DNA of 17,922 nt from Rhodobacteraceae bacterium UBA7436. Lineage in GTDB: Bacteria; Pseudomonadota; Alphaproteobacteria; Rhodobacterales; Rhodobacteraceae. The first letter of the stretch is position 1. Each line of letters opens with the position of its first letter. The position numbers and the translations under genes were made by a program. Of the stretch, positions 7,062 to 14,546 are shown in pieces. The notes under the pieces were generated by a model that had not been told where the DNA came from, searched no databases, and saw nothing but the letters and a program-made list of their open reading frames with translations. The stretch is taken from contig DLQI01000151.1 in the NCBI GenBank assembly GCA_002478745.1, forward strand, positions 1-17,922, written 5' to 3'.

Positions 7062-8128
7062 TGCTGTCGTCGATTTCAAAAAAACTAGGTCCAAACGGGC
7101 AACGTGTTGCGATATTACTCCTCGTTTTGGTGGCCATTGCGCTGTTTTTTTCATCGCAAATTCAAAATTATCTTACACCTAGACTATTTGTACGAATCTC
7201 AACGTCGGTTTCAATAATTGCGTTGATTTCTGTTGGTCAGGCAGTGGTAGTTATGACCCGAAATATCGATCTTTCAATAGGATCGGTGGTCGGGTGTACG
7301 GCTTATTTCCTGGGCGGCATTTTGGCTAGTTTTCCTGACCTCGCGCCCGTCTTTGTCGTTCTGTTGGCAATGGGAATTGGCGCGTGCTTTGGACTCGTAA
7401 ACGGACTGCTGGTCAGCCGGTTAAATCTTCCGTCAATTATCGTGACACTGGCCACATTGGCACTGTTTCGCTCGATCCTTGTGGAAAGTTCGGATGGAAG
7501 TTCAATTACAACTGGCTCGCTGCCTATTTGGCTCATTGAATTTGCCCGCCAGAATATGTTTGTCGTTGGCGGCTTCAAAGTGCGCTGGATGGTGGTGATC
7601 GCTTTGTTTGTAGTCTTTAGCATGCACTTTTTCCTGACCAAATTTCGTGCGGGTCGACAGTTTTATGCTGTGGGTTCCAATCCTGATGCGGCGGAATTTT
7701 CTGGAATCAATCTTAAACGCACCGTACTGCAAGCCTTTTTAATTTCCGGTGCGCTGGCCGGGTTAGCTGGGTTTATGTTCCTCGCCCGGTTTGGCAACAT
7801 CACCGTTGTCGCTGGGCAAGGGCTTGAGCTGAAATCCGTTGGTGCCGTGGTCGTCGGTGGCGTGAACATTTTCGGTGGCTCTGGAAGCATTATTGGCGTG
7901 CTACTTGGCGCCACACTGATTGATTTGATCGATACCAGTCTTGTTCGATGGGAATTAGTGTCAGAGTTCTGGCGTGAAGCGATCTTGGGTCTTTTGATAC
8001 TTTTTGCAGTGGCGATGGACACACTATTGGCGCGCCGGCTTTTGGGAGGGCGAAAACCTAACCCCTCAGACAAAGAACCTGAGAAAACAAAATTAGCATC
8101 TGGCCGAGTAAAGGAGAGCAGCACATGA
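7061..8128 (+). CDS. sugar ABC importer permease 1 (RhaP/RbsC family)
   Basis: This is a 355-residue inner-membrane permease of the BPD_transp_2 family with about eight to ten hydrophobic segments. It carries the family hallmarks MTRNIDLSIGSVVGCTAYFLGG after the second segment, LPSIIVTLATLALFRS, and the cytoplasmic coupling loop with GSNPDAAEFSGINLKRT. A long charged tail (GRKPNPSDKEPEKTKLASGR) extends into the cytoplasm. It begins on the last base of the ATPase stop codon and ends in an ATGA overlap with permease 2, so the products are made in coupled fashion. It should form a heterodimer with permease 2. Confidence 0.92.
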   Translation: MLSSISKKLGPNGQRVAILLLVLVAIALFFSSQIQNYLTPRLFVRISTSVSIIALISVGQAVVVMTRNIDLSIGSVVGCTAYFLGGILASFPDLAPVFVVLLAMGIGACFGLVNGLLVSRLNLPSIIVTLATLALFRSILVESSDGSSITTGSLPIWLIEFARQNMFVVGGFKVRWMVVIALFVVFSMHFFLTKFRAGRQFYAVGSNPDAAEFSGINLKRTVLQAFLISGALAGLAGFMFLARFGNITVVAGQGLELKSVGAVVVGGVNIFGGSGSIIGVLLGATLIDLIDTSLVRWELVSEFWREAILGLLILFAVAMDTLLARRLLGGRKPNPSDKEPEKTKLASGRVKESST

Positions 8129-9120
8129 GCACTGAAAACTTCACATCGCGCATCGTAAAAGCGTTGAATTCATGGGAAGGTTTTTTGCTTTTGGTGCTGG
8201 TACTGCTTTTCGTTGGCAATACCATCAACTCACCGTTTTTCTTTACGCTGAACAACCAGATCAACCTGTTTCAACTTTCGATCGAAAAAGTGATAGTCGC
8301 AGTCATCATGACGTTCGTCATCATCAATGCCGAAATTGACCTCTCAGTTGCATCGATTATGGGTTTCGCTGCATGCCTTTTTGGCTGGTTGTTTCAATCT
8401 GGAGTTTCTGCAAGTGGTGCGGTTGTCATCGTGCTTGCCGCAGGTGCCATTCTCGGCGCATTCAATGCTTTCTGGATTGCCTGGGTTGGCATCCCTTCTC
8501 TGGTTGTCACGCTAGCTACGATGATTGCGTTTCGTGGTTTTGCGCGCGTCCTTGTGGAAGACCGTGGGATCACAGGCTTCCCTGATTGGTTTGACAAGTT
8601 GGGGCAAGCGCCGCTAGTGGGGCCTATACCGCTTTCCATACTCGTGTTTTTCGTGTTGGTTTTCTTTTTCTACATTGTGCTGCAACGCACGGTATTTGGA
8701 CGCCAAGTGTATTTCATCGGGTCCAACCGTGACGTTGCTGAATATTCAGGCATCAATGTACGAGGGGTTCAAGCAATCATTTTTACACTTTCGGGTTTAA
8801 TCTCCGCCCTTGCTGGCCTTTTGTTTGCCGCGCGTCTTGGTGCTGTACGAGGTGATGCGGCCCTTGGGTTCGAGCTTGATATTATTACAATCGTGTTACT
8901 CGGTGGCGTGTCGATTTTTGGTGGCAGGGGCACTATGGTTGGCACCCTTTTGGCAATTCTCATCGTATTGAATCTTCGCAATGGTATGGCGCTTGCCAAT
9001 ATCACCGGGCACATCCAGACGGGGGTCCTTGGTATTTTGTTGATTCTTTCAGTCATGGTTCCAAATATACAGGAGTGGATCAAAAAGTTGAGAAAACTGG
9101 GAAAAGGAACCGTAGAATGA
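8125..9120 (+). CDS. sugar ABC importer permease 2 (RhaQ/RbsC family)
   Basis: This is a 331-residue inner-membrane protein of the same family as permease 1. It has AEIDLSVASIMGFAACLFGW after the second segment, GIPSLVVTLATMIAFRGFAR, and the coupling loop GSNRDVAEYSGINVRG. The ribosome site AAGGAG lies eight bases before the ATG, inside the end of permease 1. The two permeases are diverged, as expected for the RhaP/RhaQ heterodimer and unlike single-permease ribose systems. This supports a rhamnose-type transporter. It ends in an ATGA overlap with the regulator gene. Confidence 0.92.
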   Translation: MSTENFTSRIVKALNSWEGFLLLVLVLLFVGNTINSPFFFTLNNQINLFQLSIEKVIVAVIMTFVIINAEIDLSVASIMGFAACLFGWLFQSGVSASGAVVIVLAAGAILGAFNAFWIAWVGIPSLVVTLATMIAFRGFARVLVEDRGITGFPDWFDKLGQAPLVGPIPLSILVFFVLVFFFYIVLQRTVFGRQVYFIGSNRDVAEYSGINVRGVQAIIFTLSGLISALAGLLFAARLGAVRGDAALGFELDIITIVLLGGVSIFGGRGTMVGTLLAILIVLNLRNGMALANITGHIQTGVLGILLILSVMVPNIQEWIKKLRKLGKGTVE

Positions 9121-9860
9121 AACAGCGGACGACATCCGCACTAACCGTTGGTGGAATGGCCCTTAACCAGCCCATAGTTCGCAAGAAAGCCGTCTCGGAA
9201 CTTGTGGTCCAGCGCGTTCTTGACCTCATCAAAGACGGTCAGCTTATCGCTGGTGAAAAACTTCCGTCTGAACGCGACCTAGCTGGTATTCTCGATGTGA
9301 GTCGTCCAACTGTGCGTGAAGCACTGCGTGCACTTTCGATTCTTGGTGTACTAGAAATTCGTCATGGTGGTGGTGTATTTGTAACCTCGCTTGAAGCGGG
9401 CGAACTTTTGAATCCATTAGATTTTTTCGTCTCTCTCAACCCCCAGAATATGTTTGAATTATTTGACGCTCGGATAGAATACGAGCCGATGATCGCAGCA
9501 ATAGTGGCCACACGAATTTCGAATGAGGATCTGACTCACTTACAAGAACTTCTAGACGCTCAGCTGGCGGATCCAGATGACGCAAATACATTTCATGACA
9601 CCGACGTGGAGTTTCACAAAACTTTACTGGACGCGTCTGGAAACGTTTTTTTGTCGCGTGTTGGTAAAATGTTACAATTCTTGGGTGATCAGGGCCGCCG
9701 GGTACTACAAAAAGAAAATCAGGTTCGTCGTCAGTCCATTGCCGACCACCAGGCTATTATGGCGGCACTTCACGCGCGCGATGCGCAAGCCGCTGAAAAA
9801 GCTATGCGTCAGCATATGATTAATGTCCGAAACGCACTTAAGGAGGCCACAGGTGCCTAA
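9117..9860 (+). CDS. GntR-family transcription regulator, FadR subfamily (FCD domain)
   Basis: This is a 247-residue DNA-binding regulator. An N-terminal winged helix (about 22-90) carries PSERDLAGILDVSRPTVREAL and the wing HGGGVFVT. An all-helical FCD effector domain follows, with the metal-binding set D163, H167, H211 and H233 (DTDVEFH, IADHQAI, MRQHM), so a small acid such as a sugar acid or keto acid bound at the metal is the likely effector. The ATG at 9117 overlaps the permease stop as ATGA and has AAAAGGA eight bases upstream; a GTG at 9075 would extend it into permease coding sequence. Operators O1 and O2 match the known box of this subfamily, so it probably represses both arms of the locus and, being inside the operon, its own synthesis. 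Confidence 0.9.
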   Translation: MKQRTTSALTVGGMALNQPIVRKKAVSELVVQRVLDLIKDGQLIAGEKLPSERDLAGILDVSRPTVREALRALSILGVLEIRHGGGVFVTSLEAGELLNPLDFFVSLNPQNMFELFDARIEYEPMIAAIVATRISNEDLTHLQELLDAQLADPDDANTFHDTDVEFHKTLLDASGNVFLSRVGKMLQFLGDQGRRVLQKENQVRRQSIADHQAIMAALHARDAQAAEKAMRQHMINVRNALKEATGA

Positions 9861-10896
9861 ATCAAAAATAGCAATGATTGGCGCTGGTTGGTGGGGCGTT
9901 GAAGCCTACGTTCCAGCGCTTTTGGAAAACCTAGATGTTGATTTTGTAGCTGTGAACCGGCGCAATCAGGGTGCGTTGGATAAAATCCTCGCCAAATACG
10001 ATATTGCGCGCGGATATACTGATCATCGCGAAATGTTGCAAAACGAAGATCTGGACGCAGTGGTTATCACATCACCGCACACCCTTCATTTTGAACATGC
10101 GCGTGATGCGCTTGAAGCCGGGTGTCACGTACTGATCGACAAGCCGATGGCAACAAGTGCCGAAGACGCCCGCGCATTGGTCAAACTGGCGGAAGAAAAA
10201 GGTCGTGAAATCCTTATTCCTTACGGATGGAACTACAAAGATTTCGCGACAACCGCATCTGAATTGATTGCTGATGGACGCATTGGAGAGATACGCCATG
10301 TGAGCTGTCAGATGGCGACTTTCACCTTTGATCTGTTTGGCGGTGATGGCCTTAGCGAGGCTGCAGATCATATGTTCCAGCCCAACAAGTCAACTTGGGC
10401 TGATCCCGATAAAGCGGGGGGGTACGGTTGGGGACAGCTGAGCCACGCTCTGGGTCTGTTGTTCCGGCTTGTTGATTTGGAGCCTTCTGAGGTTTACGCG
10501 CTCGAAACCAAGTCGGCGGCTAATGTTGATTTGTTGGATGCAGCCATCTTGACCTTTGCCAATGGTGCTAAGGCGAGTTTGTCGGGGAGTGCATTGGTAC
10601 CCAAACATTGCTCCTACCAGCTTGATATTCGCGTCTTTGGATCGGAAGGCATGCTTCTTATCGATATGGAACGGTCGCGCATGGAATTGCGCCGATTTGA
10701 CGAGGACGACGTCGTCCTCGATCTGGCACCGAACGCTGGCGAATATATGGCCATCGAACCGATCCATCGGCTTGCTGAAGTGTGTCAGGGCACCGCAAAA
10801 ACCATTGAAGCCAACGGGGTAGTTGGTATGCGCGCGATCGAAGTTCTGGATGCCATGTACCGTTCTTTCAGATCTGGAAAATCGGAGGCAATTTAG
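9853..10896 (+). CDS. Gfo/Idh/MocA family NAD(P)-dependent oxidoreductase
   Basis: This is a 347-residue protein with an N-terminal Rossmann fold (KIAMIGAGWWGVEAYVPALL, dinucleotide loop at 10-15), the family's catalytic HVLIDKPMA motif with Lys at about 97, and a C-terminal substrate domain with His at about 198 (WGQLSHALGL). Relatives oxidise or reduce sugars, inositols and sugar acids at a ring or chain carbon. The start is a GTG at 9853 with a strong AAGGAGG six bases before it. The ATG frame from 9823 would lie wholly inside the regulator gene and lacks such a site. The gene overlaps the regulator by 8 bases. It is not required for the lactone/dehydratase route, so it may feed another sugar into the pathway or act together with the next gene. 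The substrate is unknown. Confidence 0.85.
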   Translation: MPKSKIAMIGAGWWGVEAYVPALLENLDVDFVAVNRRNQGALDKILAKYDIARGYTDHREMLQNEDLDAVVITSPHTLHFEHARDALEAGCHVLIDKPMATSAEDARALVKLAEEKGREILIPYGWNYKDFATTASELIADGRIGEIRHVSCQMATFTFDLFGGDGLSEAADHMFQPNKSTWADPDKAGGYGWGQLSHALGLLFRLVDLEPSEVYALETKSAANVDLLDAAILTFANGAKASLSGSALVPKHCSYQLDIRVFGSEGMLLIDMERSRMELRRFDEDDVVLDLAPNAGEYMAIEPIHRLAEVCQGTAKTIEANGVVGMRAIEVLDAMYRSFRSGKSEAI

Positions 10897-11661
10897 ATGA
10901 CGTGGAAAAACAAAAGATCTGACATTGTAAAGGGTGGGTTCTCGACCCCTCTTGATGCACCGATGATACCCAGTTTTCCGTTCACGTTTCGCGATATCAA
11001 GATTTTCACATTGGTCTATCGCACTGATGTTGAGGCGATGCGCGCTTTGCTGCCCGAACCGCTTGTCCCCACGGGTGACGAAGTGATGATCCATTTTTAT
11101 CAGATGAACGACACGTCGTGGGTTGGGCCTTACAACGAAGTGAACGTGATGTTTGGTGCCGAGTTGCCGGGTAAAGCAGTTGGTTCTTACTCACCATATC
11201 TGTTTCTTTCGTCAGATGTTGGTGTCACCCATGGGCGGGAAATTCACGGCCAACCAAAGAAACTTGGCAACCCAAAGATCGACTTCAGGGGCGACCTGAT
11301 TGTTGGAAATCTTGAACGAAACGGAATTGACGTCGTTACTGGCACGATGCCTTACAAGCAACAAGAAGCTGATATATCTGAACTTTCTGATGTTTTTCCG
11401 TTTGCAACCAACATAAATCTAAAAGCTGTTGATCATATTGATGGGTCGCCAGCAATCCGTCAGCTCACCTCGAGAAGCCTGTCTGATGTAAAGGTCACCG
11501 AATGCTGGCGTAGCCCCTGCACCACGGAACTTCGCGCAAATGCGCAAGCGCCTGTTCACCGCCTTCCAGTTCGCGAAATGCTGGACGGCTTTTTCTGGGC
11601 TGCCGAATTTACCCTCGTTCCCGGTGAAGTTTTACTCGATTACCTGAAGGAGGAAGAATGA
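10897..11661 (+). CDS. acetoacetate decarboxylase-superfamily protein
   Basis: This 254-residue protein has the acetoacetate decarboxylase (ADC) fold signature. REIHGQPKKLGNPK (114-127) contains the paired lysines, K121 being the likely Schiff-base residue and K122 its neighbour. PYNEVNVMF contains E81 at the place of the conserved active-site glutamate. Classical ADC decarboxylates a beta-keto acid, while other members of the superfamily do aldol or dehydration chemistry through the same lysine. The gene starts directly after the Gfo/Idh stop codon (TAG then ATG) with GGAGG eight bases upstream, so the two enzymes are probably a functional pair. Its role in sugar breakdown is not established. 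A 3-keto sugar acid from the preceding oxidoreductase, or a diketo intermediate, would be a suitable substrate; this is inference. Confidence 0.82.
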   Translation: MTWKNKRSDIVKGGFSTPLDAPMIPSFPFTFRDIKIFTLVYRTDVEAMRALLPEPLVPTGDEVMIHFYQMNDTSWVGPYNEVNVMFGAELPGKAVGSYSPYLFLSSDVGVTHGREIHGQPKKLGNPKIDFRGDLIVGNLERNGIDVVTGTMPYKQQEADISELSDVFPFATNINLKAVDHIDGSPAIRQLTSRSLSDVKVTECWRSPCTTELRANAQAPVHRLPVREMLDGFFWAAEFTLVPGEVLLDYLKEEE

Positions 11662-11978
11662 TGTCCAGCTATGCATGGATTCTAAAAGTACGGCCTGGAT
11701 ATGAAGAAGAATACAAGCACCGCCATGATGAACTCTGGCCAGAAATGGATGCAGCACTTCGTGCGTCGGGACTTAAGTCTTATCATATTTTCCGCCACGG
11801 GCTGGATTTGTTTGGCTATTTCGAAACGGACAATTTACAAACCACGATAGATTTCCTCAAAGACGATCCGGTGAACGCAAAATGGAGCGAATATATGGCT
11901 CCAATCATGGAAGTCGATATTGATTCCAGCACCGGATTCCCCTTCCTTTTACCTAAACAATGGAGCCTCGACCAATGA
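11658..11978 (+). CDS. rhaM: L-rhamnose mutarotase family protein (RhaM/RhaU)
   Basis: This small cytoplasmic protein (105-106 residues, the family's normal length) interconverts the alpha and beta anomers of an imported 6-deoxy sugar. The catalytic segment YEEEYKHRHDELWPEM aligns with the E. coli RhaM region that holds its active-site Tyr and His (Y19, H23 here). SYHIFRHGLDLFGYFE follows as the central strand pair, then a conserved WSEYM region and a shortened C-terminal strand. Two ATGs (11658, 11661) follow AAGGAGG by 4 or 7 bases, and the second is better spaced. It overlaps the previous stop and ends in an ATGA overlap with the SDR gene. It differs from the FucU-type fucose mutarotases, so it points toward rhamnose, although family members also occur in fucose loci. 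Confidence 0.87.
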   Translation: MMSSYAWILKVRPGYEEEYKHRHDELWPEMDAALRASGLKSYHIFRHGLDLFGYFETDNLQTTIDFLKDDPVNAKWSEYMAPIMEVDIDSSTGFPFLLPKQWSLDQ

Positions 11979-12724
11979 GCCTAGACCTTAACAACAAAAA
12001 AGCCCTTGTCACCGGAGGTGCACGCGGCATTGGTTTCGCGACGGTCGAGGCATTGGCAAAAGCTGGTGCTGAGGTGACGTTTACAGCGCGCAACCAACCA
12101 TCAATTGACAAGGCGCTTGGTGAACTTCCCGAAGGAGTTACCGCGCGTGGTGTTATTTGCGACGCAACGGATCAGCCTGCGGTTAAGGCTCTTATGGCTG
12201 TAGGATTTGACATTCTGGTCAACAACGCCGGTGTTATTAACCCGATTGGGCGGATGACGGATGTGGACATTGGCGACTGGGCGAAAAACGTCGAGATCAA
12301 TCTAACTTCGGCATTTTATGTAATCCAACAGGCACTGCCGTATATGATCAAGAATGGTGGCACAATTGTGAACCTGTCTTCTGGTGCTGCGCATAACCCG
12401 ATGGAAGGATGGAGTGCTTATTGCTCCAGCAAAGCAGGCGTCGCGATGTTAACGCGGTGCGTAGACAAAGAATATGGCGAACAGGGCGTACGTATTTTCG
12501 GCTTTGCCCCGGGTGTTGTTGATACTGGCATGCAGGGATCAATTCGCGAAAGCGGTATCAATCCCGTGAGTGATCTCAAGCGTAGTGACTTAGCGCCGGC
12601 CTGGGAGCCTGCACACGGAATTGCTTGGCTCTGTACTTCGGCTGCCGATGAGTTGGTTGGCAGTGAAATTGACGTACGTCATGAAGATTTTCGCCGGCGC
12701 GCTGGTCTGGAGATTGCAGCATGA
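11975..12724 (+). CDS. short-chain dehydrogenase/reductase, first of two
   Basis: This 249-residue classical-type SDR has TGGARGIG (13-20), NNAG (83-86), NLSSG with catalytic Ser about 135-136, and YCSSK (Y149, K153). The second strand ends in TAR (R39), which usually goes with NADP preference. The C-terminal end is unusual: where most classical SDRs have a GxxIxVDGG-type strand, this one reads GSEIDVRHEDFRRRAG. It is a candidate for oxidation of the 2-keto-3-deoxy sugar acid at C4 or for reduction of a downstream carbonyl. The start at 11975 overlaps the mutarotase stop (ATGA) with GGAG nine bases upstream; the ATG at 11960 lacks a site. It ends in another ATGA overlap. Which of the two SDRs in the operon does the keto-deoxy-acid step cannot be decided from sequence alone. 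Confidence 0.87.
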   Translation: MSLDLNNKKALVTGGARGIGFATVEALAKAGAEVTFTARNQPSIDKALGELPEGVTARGVICDATDQPAVKALMAVGFDILVNNAGVINPIGRMTDVDIGDWAKNVEINLTSAFYVIQQALPYMIKNGGTIVNLSSGAAHNPMEGWSAYCSSKAGVAMLTRCVDKEYGEQGVRIFGFAPGVVDTGMQGSIRESGINPVSDLKRSDLAPAWEPAHGIAWLCTSAADELVGSEIDVRHEDFRRRAGLEIAA

Positions 12725-13710
12725 GTGCAGATGTTGTCATAACCGATGCAACCTTCCCGGATGTCGAAAGAGAACGTGCTGTAGCAGAGGCGCTGGGGGC
12801 AAGCTTTGAGCTTTGCGACTGTCGTACACCCGAAGACGTGGCGGCAGCTGTAAAAGGTGCAAAAGTTGCCGTAGTGCAATTTGCAGAACTAAATGCCGAA
12901 GCGGTGGAAGGGCTCGCGCCGGATGCGACCGTGATACGCTACGGCGTGGGGTACAATAATCTTGACGTTGCCGCGATGAACAAGCGAAATATTCAGGGTG
13001 TTTATGTCCCTGATTATTGTACGTCGGAAGTGGCCGATCATACCGCAGCGATGATCCTGGCCAAATTACGTAAACTGGAAGCGTTTGATACATCTGTTCG
13101 AGCTGGTGACTGGGCCGCAGTCAAGATCGCCAAACCGATGAAAGCATTTGGCAACACTAAGATTGGTTTCTTCGGGTTTGGCCGGATCGCGCAGGCCGTA
13201 GCTGAGCGGCTCGCCCCATTTGGGTTTCAGTTTCTAGCCACCGATCCCATGTTTGATGAGGCGAAAAACAATCCGCTGAAGGTAAAAGGTGTATCTTTTG
13301 AAGAGTTGATCTGTGAGTCAGACTGCATCTCGTTGCACGCTCCTGCAACACGAGACACTATTGGCCGGATGAATGCTGATGCCTTTGCGAAAATGAAATC
13401 GACATCTTACGTGGTTAATTCTGCGCGTGGTGACCTGATTGATGAAACCGCATTGGCGACGGCGCTTACCAACGGTGAGATTGCCGGTGCGTCAGTTGAT
13501 GTATTTTTGCAAGAACCCTTGGCAGCAGACTCCCCTCTCAGATCTGCACCGAACCTTACGATGTCGCCCCATGCAGCATGGTATTCGGATGTTGCTGTTG
13601 AAAGCCTCCAAAGCCTTGTAGCAGATGAAATCACACGTGCGCTGACAGGCAAATCTGCGCGCCGCCCAATTCCGGGTTCTAAACCCACAGAAATACAGGA
13701 AGCATTATGA
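12721..13710 (+). CDS. D-isomer-specific 2-hydroxyacid dehydrogenase, CtBP-like
   Basis: This 329-residue NAD-dependent dehydrogenase has RYGVGYNNLDV (73-83) and VPDYCTSEVADH (97-107) in the substrate domain. The nucleotide domain has GFFGFGRIA (149-157) with acidic D175 favouring NAD(H). The catalytic triad is R236 (NSARGDLID), E265 (FLQEPL) and H284 (SPHAAW). The pattern is closest to the C-terminal-binding-protein-like group of this family. It would interconvert a 2-keto acid and a D-2-hydroxy acid. In this pathway the hydrolase releases pyruvate and a hydroxy acid (lactate, glycolate or glycerate depending on the sugar), so it could process glyoxylate, hydroxypyruvate or lactate; this is inference. 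It overlaps the neighbouring genes by 4 bases on both sides. Confidence 0.88.
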   Translation: MSADVVITDATFPDVERERAVAEALGASFELCDCRTPEDVAAAVKGAKVAVVQFAELNAEAVEGLAPDATVIRYGVGYNNLDVAAMNKRNIQGVYVPDYCTSEVADHTAAMILAKLRKLEAFDTSVRAGDWAAVKIAKPMKAFGNTKIGFFGFGRIAQAVAERLAPFGFQFLATDPMFDEAKNNPLKVKGVSFEELICESDCISLHAPATRDTIGRMNADAFAKMKSTSYVVNSARGDLIDETALATALTNGEIAGASVDVFLQEPLAADSPLRSAPNLTMSPHAAWYSDVAVESLQSLVADEITRALTGKSARRPIPGSKPTEIQEAL

Positions 13711-14546
13711 AATTCCTCCGATATGGCCCGCGCGGCTCAGAAAAACCCGGCATTCTTGACGATGCAGGAAACATTAGAGACTTGAGTGGTATTACCAGCG
13801 ATATTGCCGGTGATGTGCTGAGCGATCTTGGCCGGTTTGCAAATCTTGATAGCCACAGTTTGCCAATTGTTGAGGGCGATCCGCGCATTGGTGCTTGTGT
13901 GGCGCGTACAGGAAAATTCATGTGCATCGGTTTGAACTACGCAGATCATGCGGCGGAAAGCGGGCTGGATGTTCCGTCTGAACCGGTGTTATTCATGAAG
14001 GCGACTTCGGCAATATGTGGGCCTAACGATCCGATCGTCATCCCGCGTGGATCTGAAAAGACGGACTGGGAAGTGGAGCTTGGTGTCGTCATCGGCAAGT
14101 CGGCAAAATACGTGACTGAAGAAGATGCGTTGGATCACGTCGCTGGCTACTGCGTAATTAACGATGTATCCGAGCGTGCCTATCAAACTGAACGTGAGGG
14201 ACAGTGGACCAAGGGTAAGTCCTGTGACAACTTCGGCCAAACCGGCCCGTGGTTGGTAACCCCAGACGAAGTTGGCGATCCCCAAAACCTTTCAATGTGG
14301 CTAGAAGTTAACGGCGAACGTGTTCAAAATGGTTCAACGACGACTATGGTTTATGGAGTAGCGCATCTTATTGCTTACCTGTCGAATTTCATGACGCTTG
14401 AGCCTGGCGATATCATTTCTACTGGTACACCTCCGGGCGTTGGTCTCGGTTTCAAACCACCGCGTTATCTAAAAGCTGGTGACGAAGTTGAACTGGGGAT
14501 CCAGGGTTTGGGTCAACAAAAACAGCTTTGTGTTTCTGATGAGTAA
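13707..14546 (+). CDS. fumarylacetoacetate hydrolase-family protein (2,4-diketo-3-deoxy sugar-acid hydrolase-like)
   Basis: This 279-residue protein has an N-terminal FAH cap (KFLRYGPRGSEKPGIL) and a catalytic domain with CIGLNYADHAAESG (73-86), FMKATSAICGPND, and metal ligands E122, E124 (DWEVELGVVIG) and D153 (NDVSERAYQ). STGTPPGVGLGFKPP is near the C-terminus. Related proteins hydrolyse 2,4-diketo-3-deoxy-L-fuconate or -rhamnonate to pyruvate and L-lactate, the last step of the known diketo-hydrolase pathway. Its placement with lactonase, dehydratases and SDRs supports that role strongly. Acylpyruvate hydrolase or 2-keto-3-deoxy-acid dehydratase activities occur in the same family and remain possible. 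It overlaps the dehydrogenase gene by ATGA and the next dehydratase by 8 bases. Confidence 0.88.
   Translation: MKFLRYGPRGSEKPGILDDAGNIRDLSGITSDIAGDVLSDLGRFANLDSHSLPIVEGDPRIGACVARTGKFMCIGLNYADHAAESGLDVPSEPVLFMKATSAICGPNDPIVIPRGSEKTDWEVELGVVIGKSAKYVTEEDALDHVAGYCVINDVSERAYQTEREGQWTKGKSCDNFGQTGPWLVTPDEVGDPQNLSMWLEVNGERVQNGSTTTMVYGVAHLIAYLSNFMTLEPGDIISTGTPPGVGLGFKPPRYLKAGDEVELGIQGLGQQKQLCVSDE

Noticed and set aside
7663..8124. Open frame of 153 codons on the minus strand
   Set aside because: Antisense to permease 1, whose membrane segments and family motifs are clear; the antisense product has low-complexity Ser/Pro-rich composition.
9075..9116. GTG start that would lengthen the GntR regulator by 14 residues
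   Set aside because: It lies inside the permease 2 gene without a ribosome site, while the ATG at 9117 has one and the same ATGA overlap seen at other junctions.
10390..11094. Open frame of 234 codons on the minus strand
   Set aside because: It lies antisense to the Gfo/Idh and decarboxylase-like genes, has no family motif, and has Cys/His/Arg-rich composition typical of a shadow frame.
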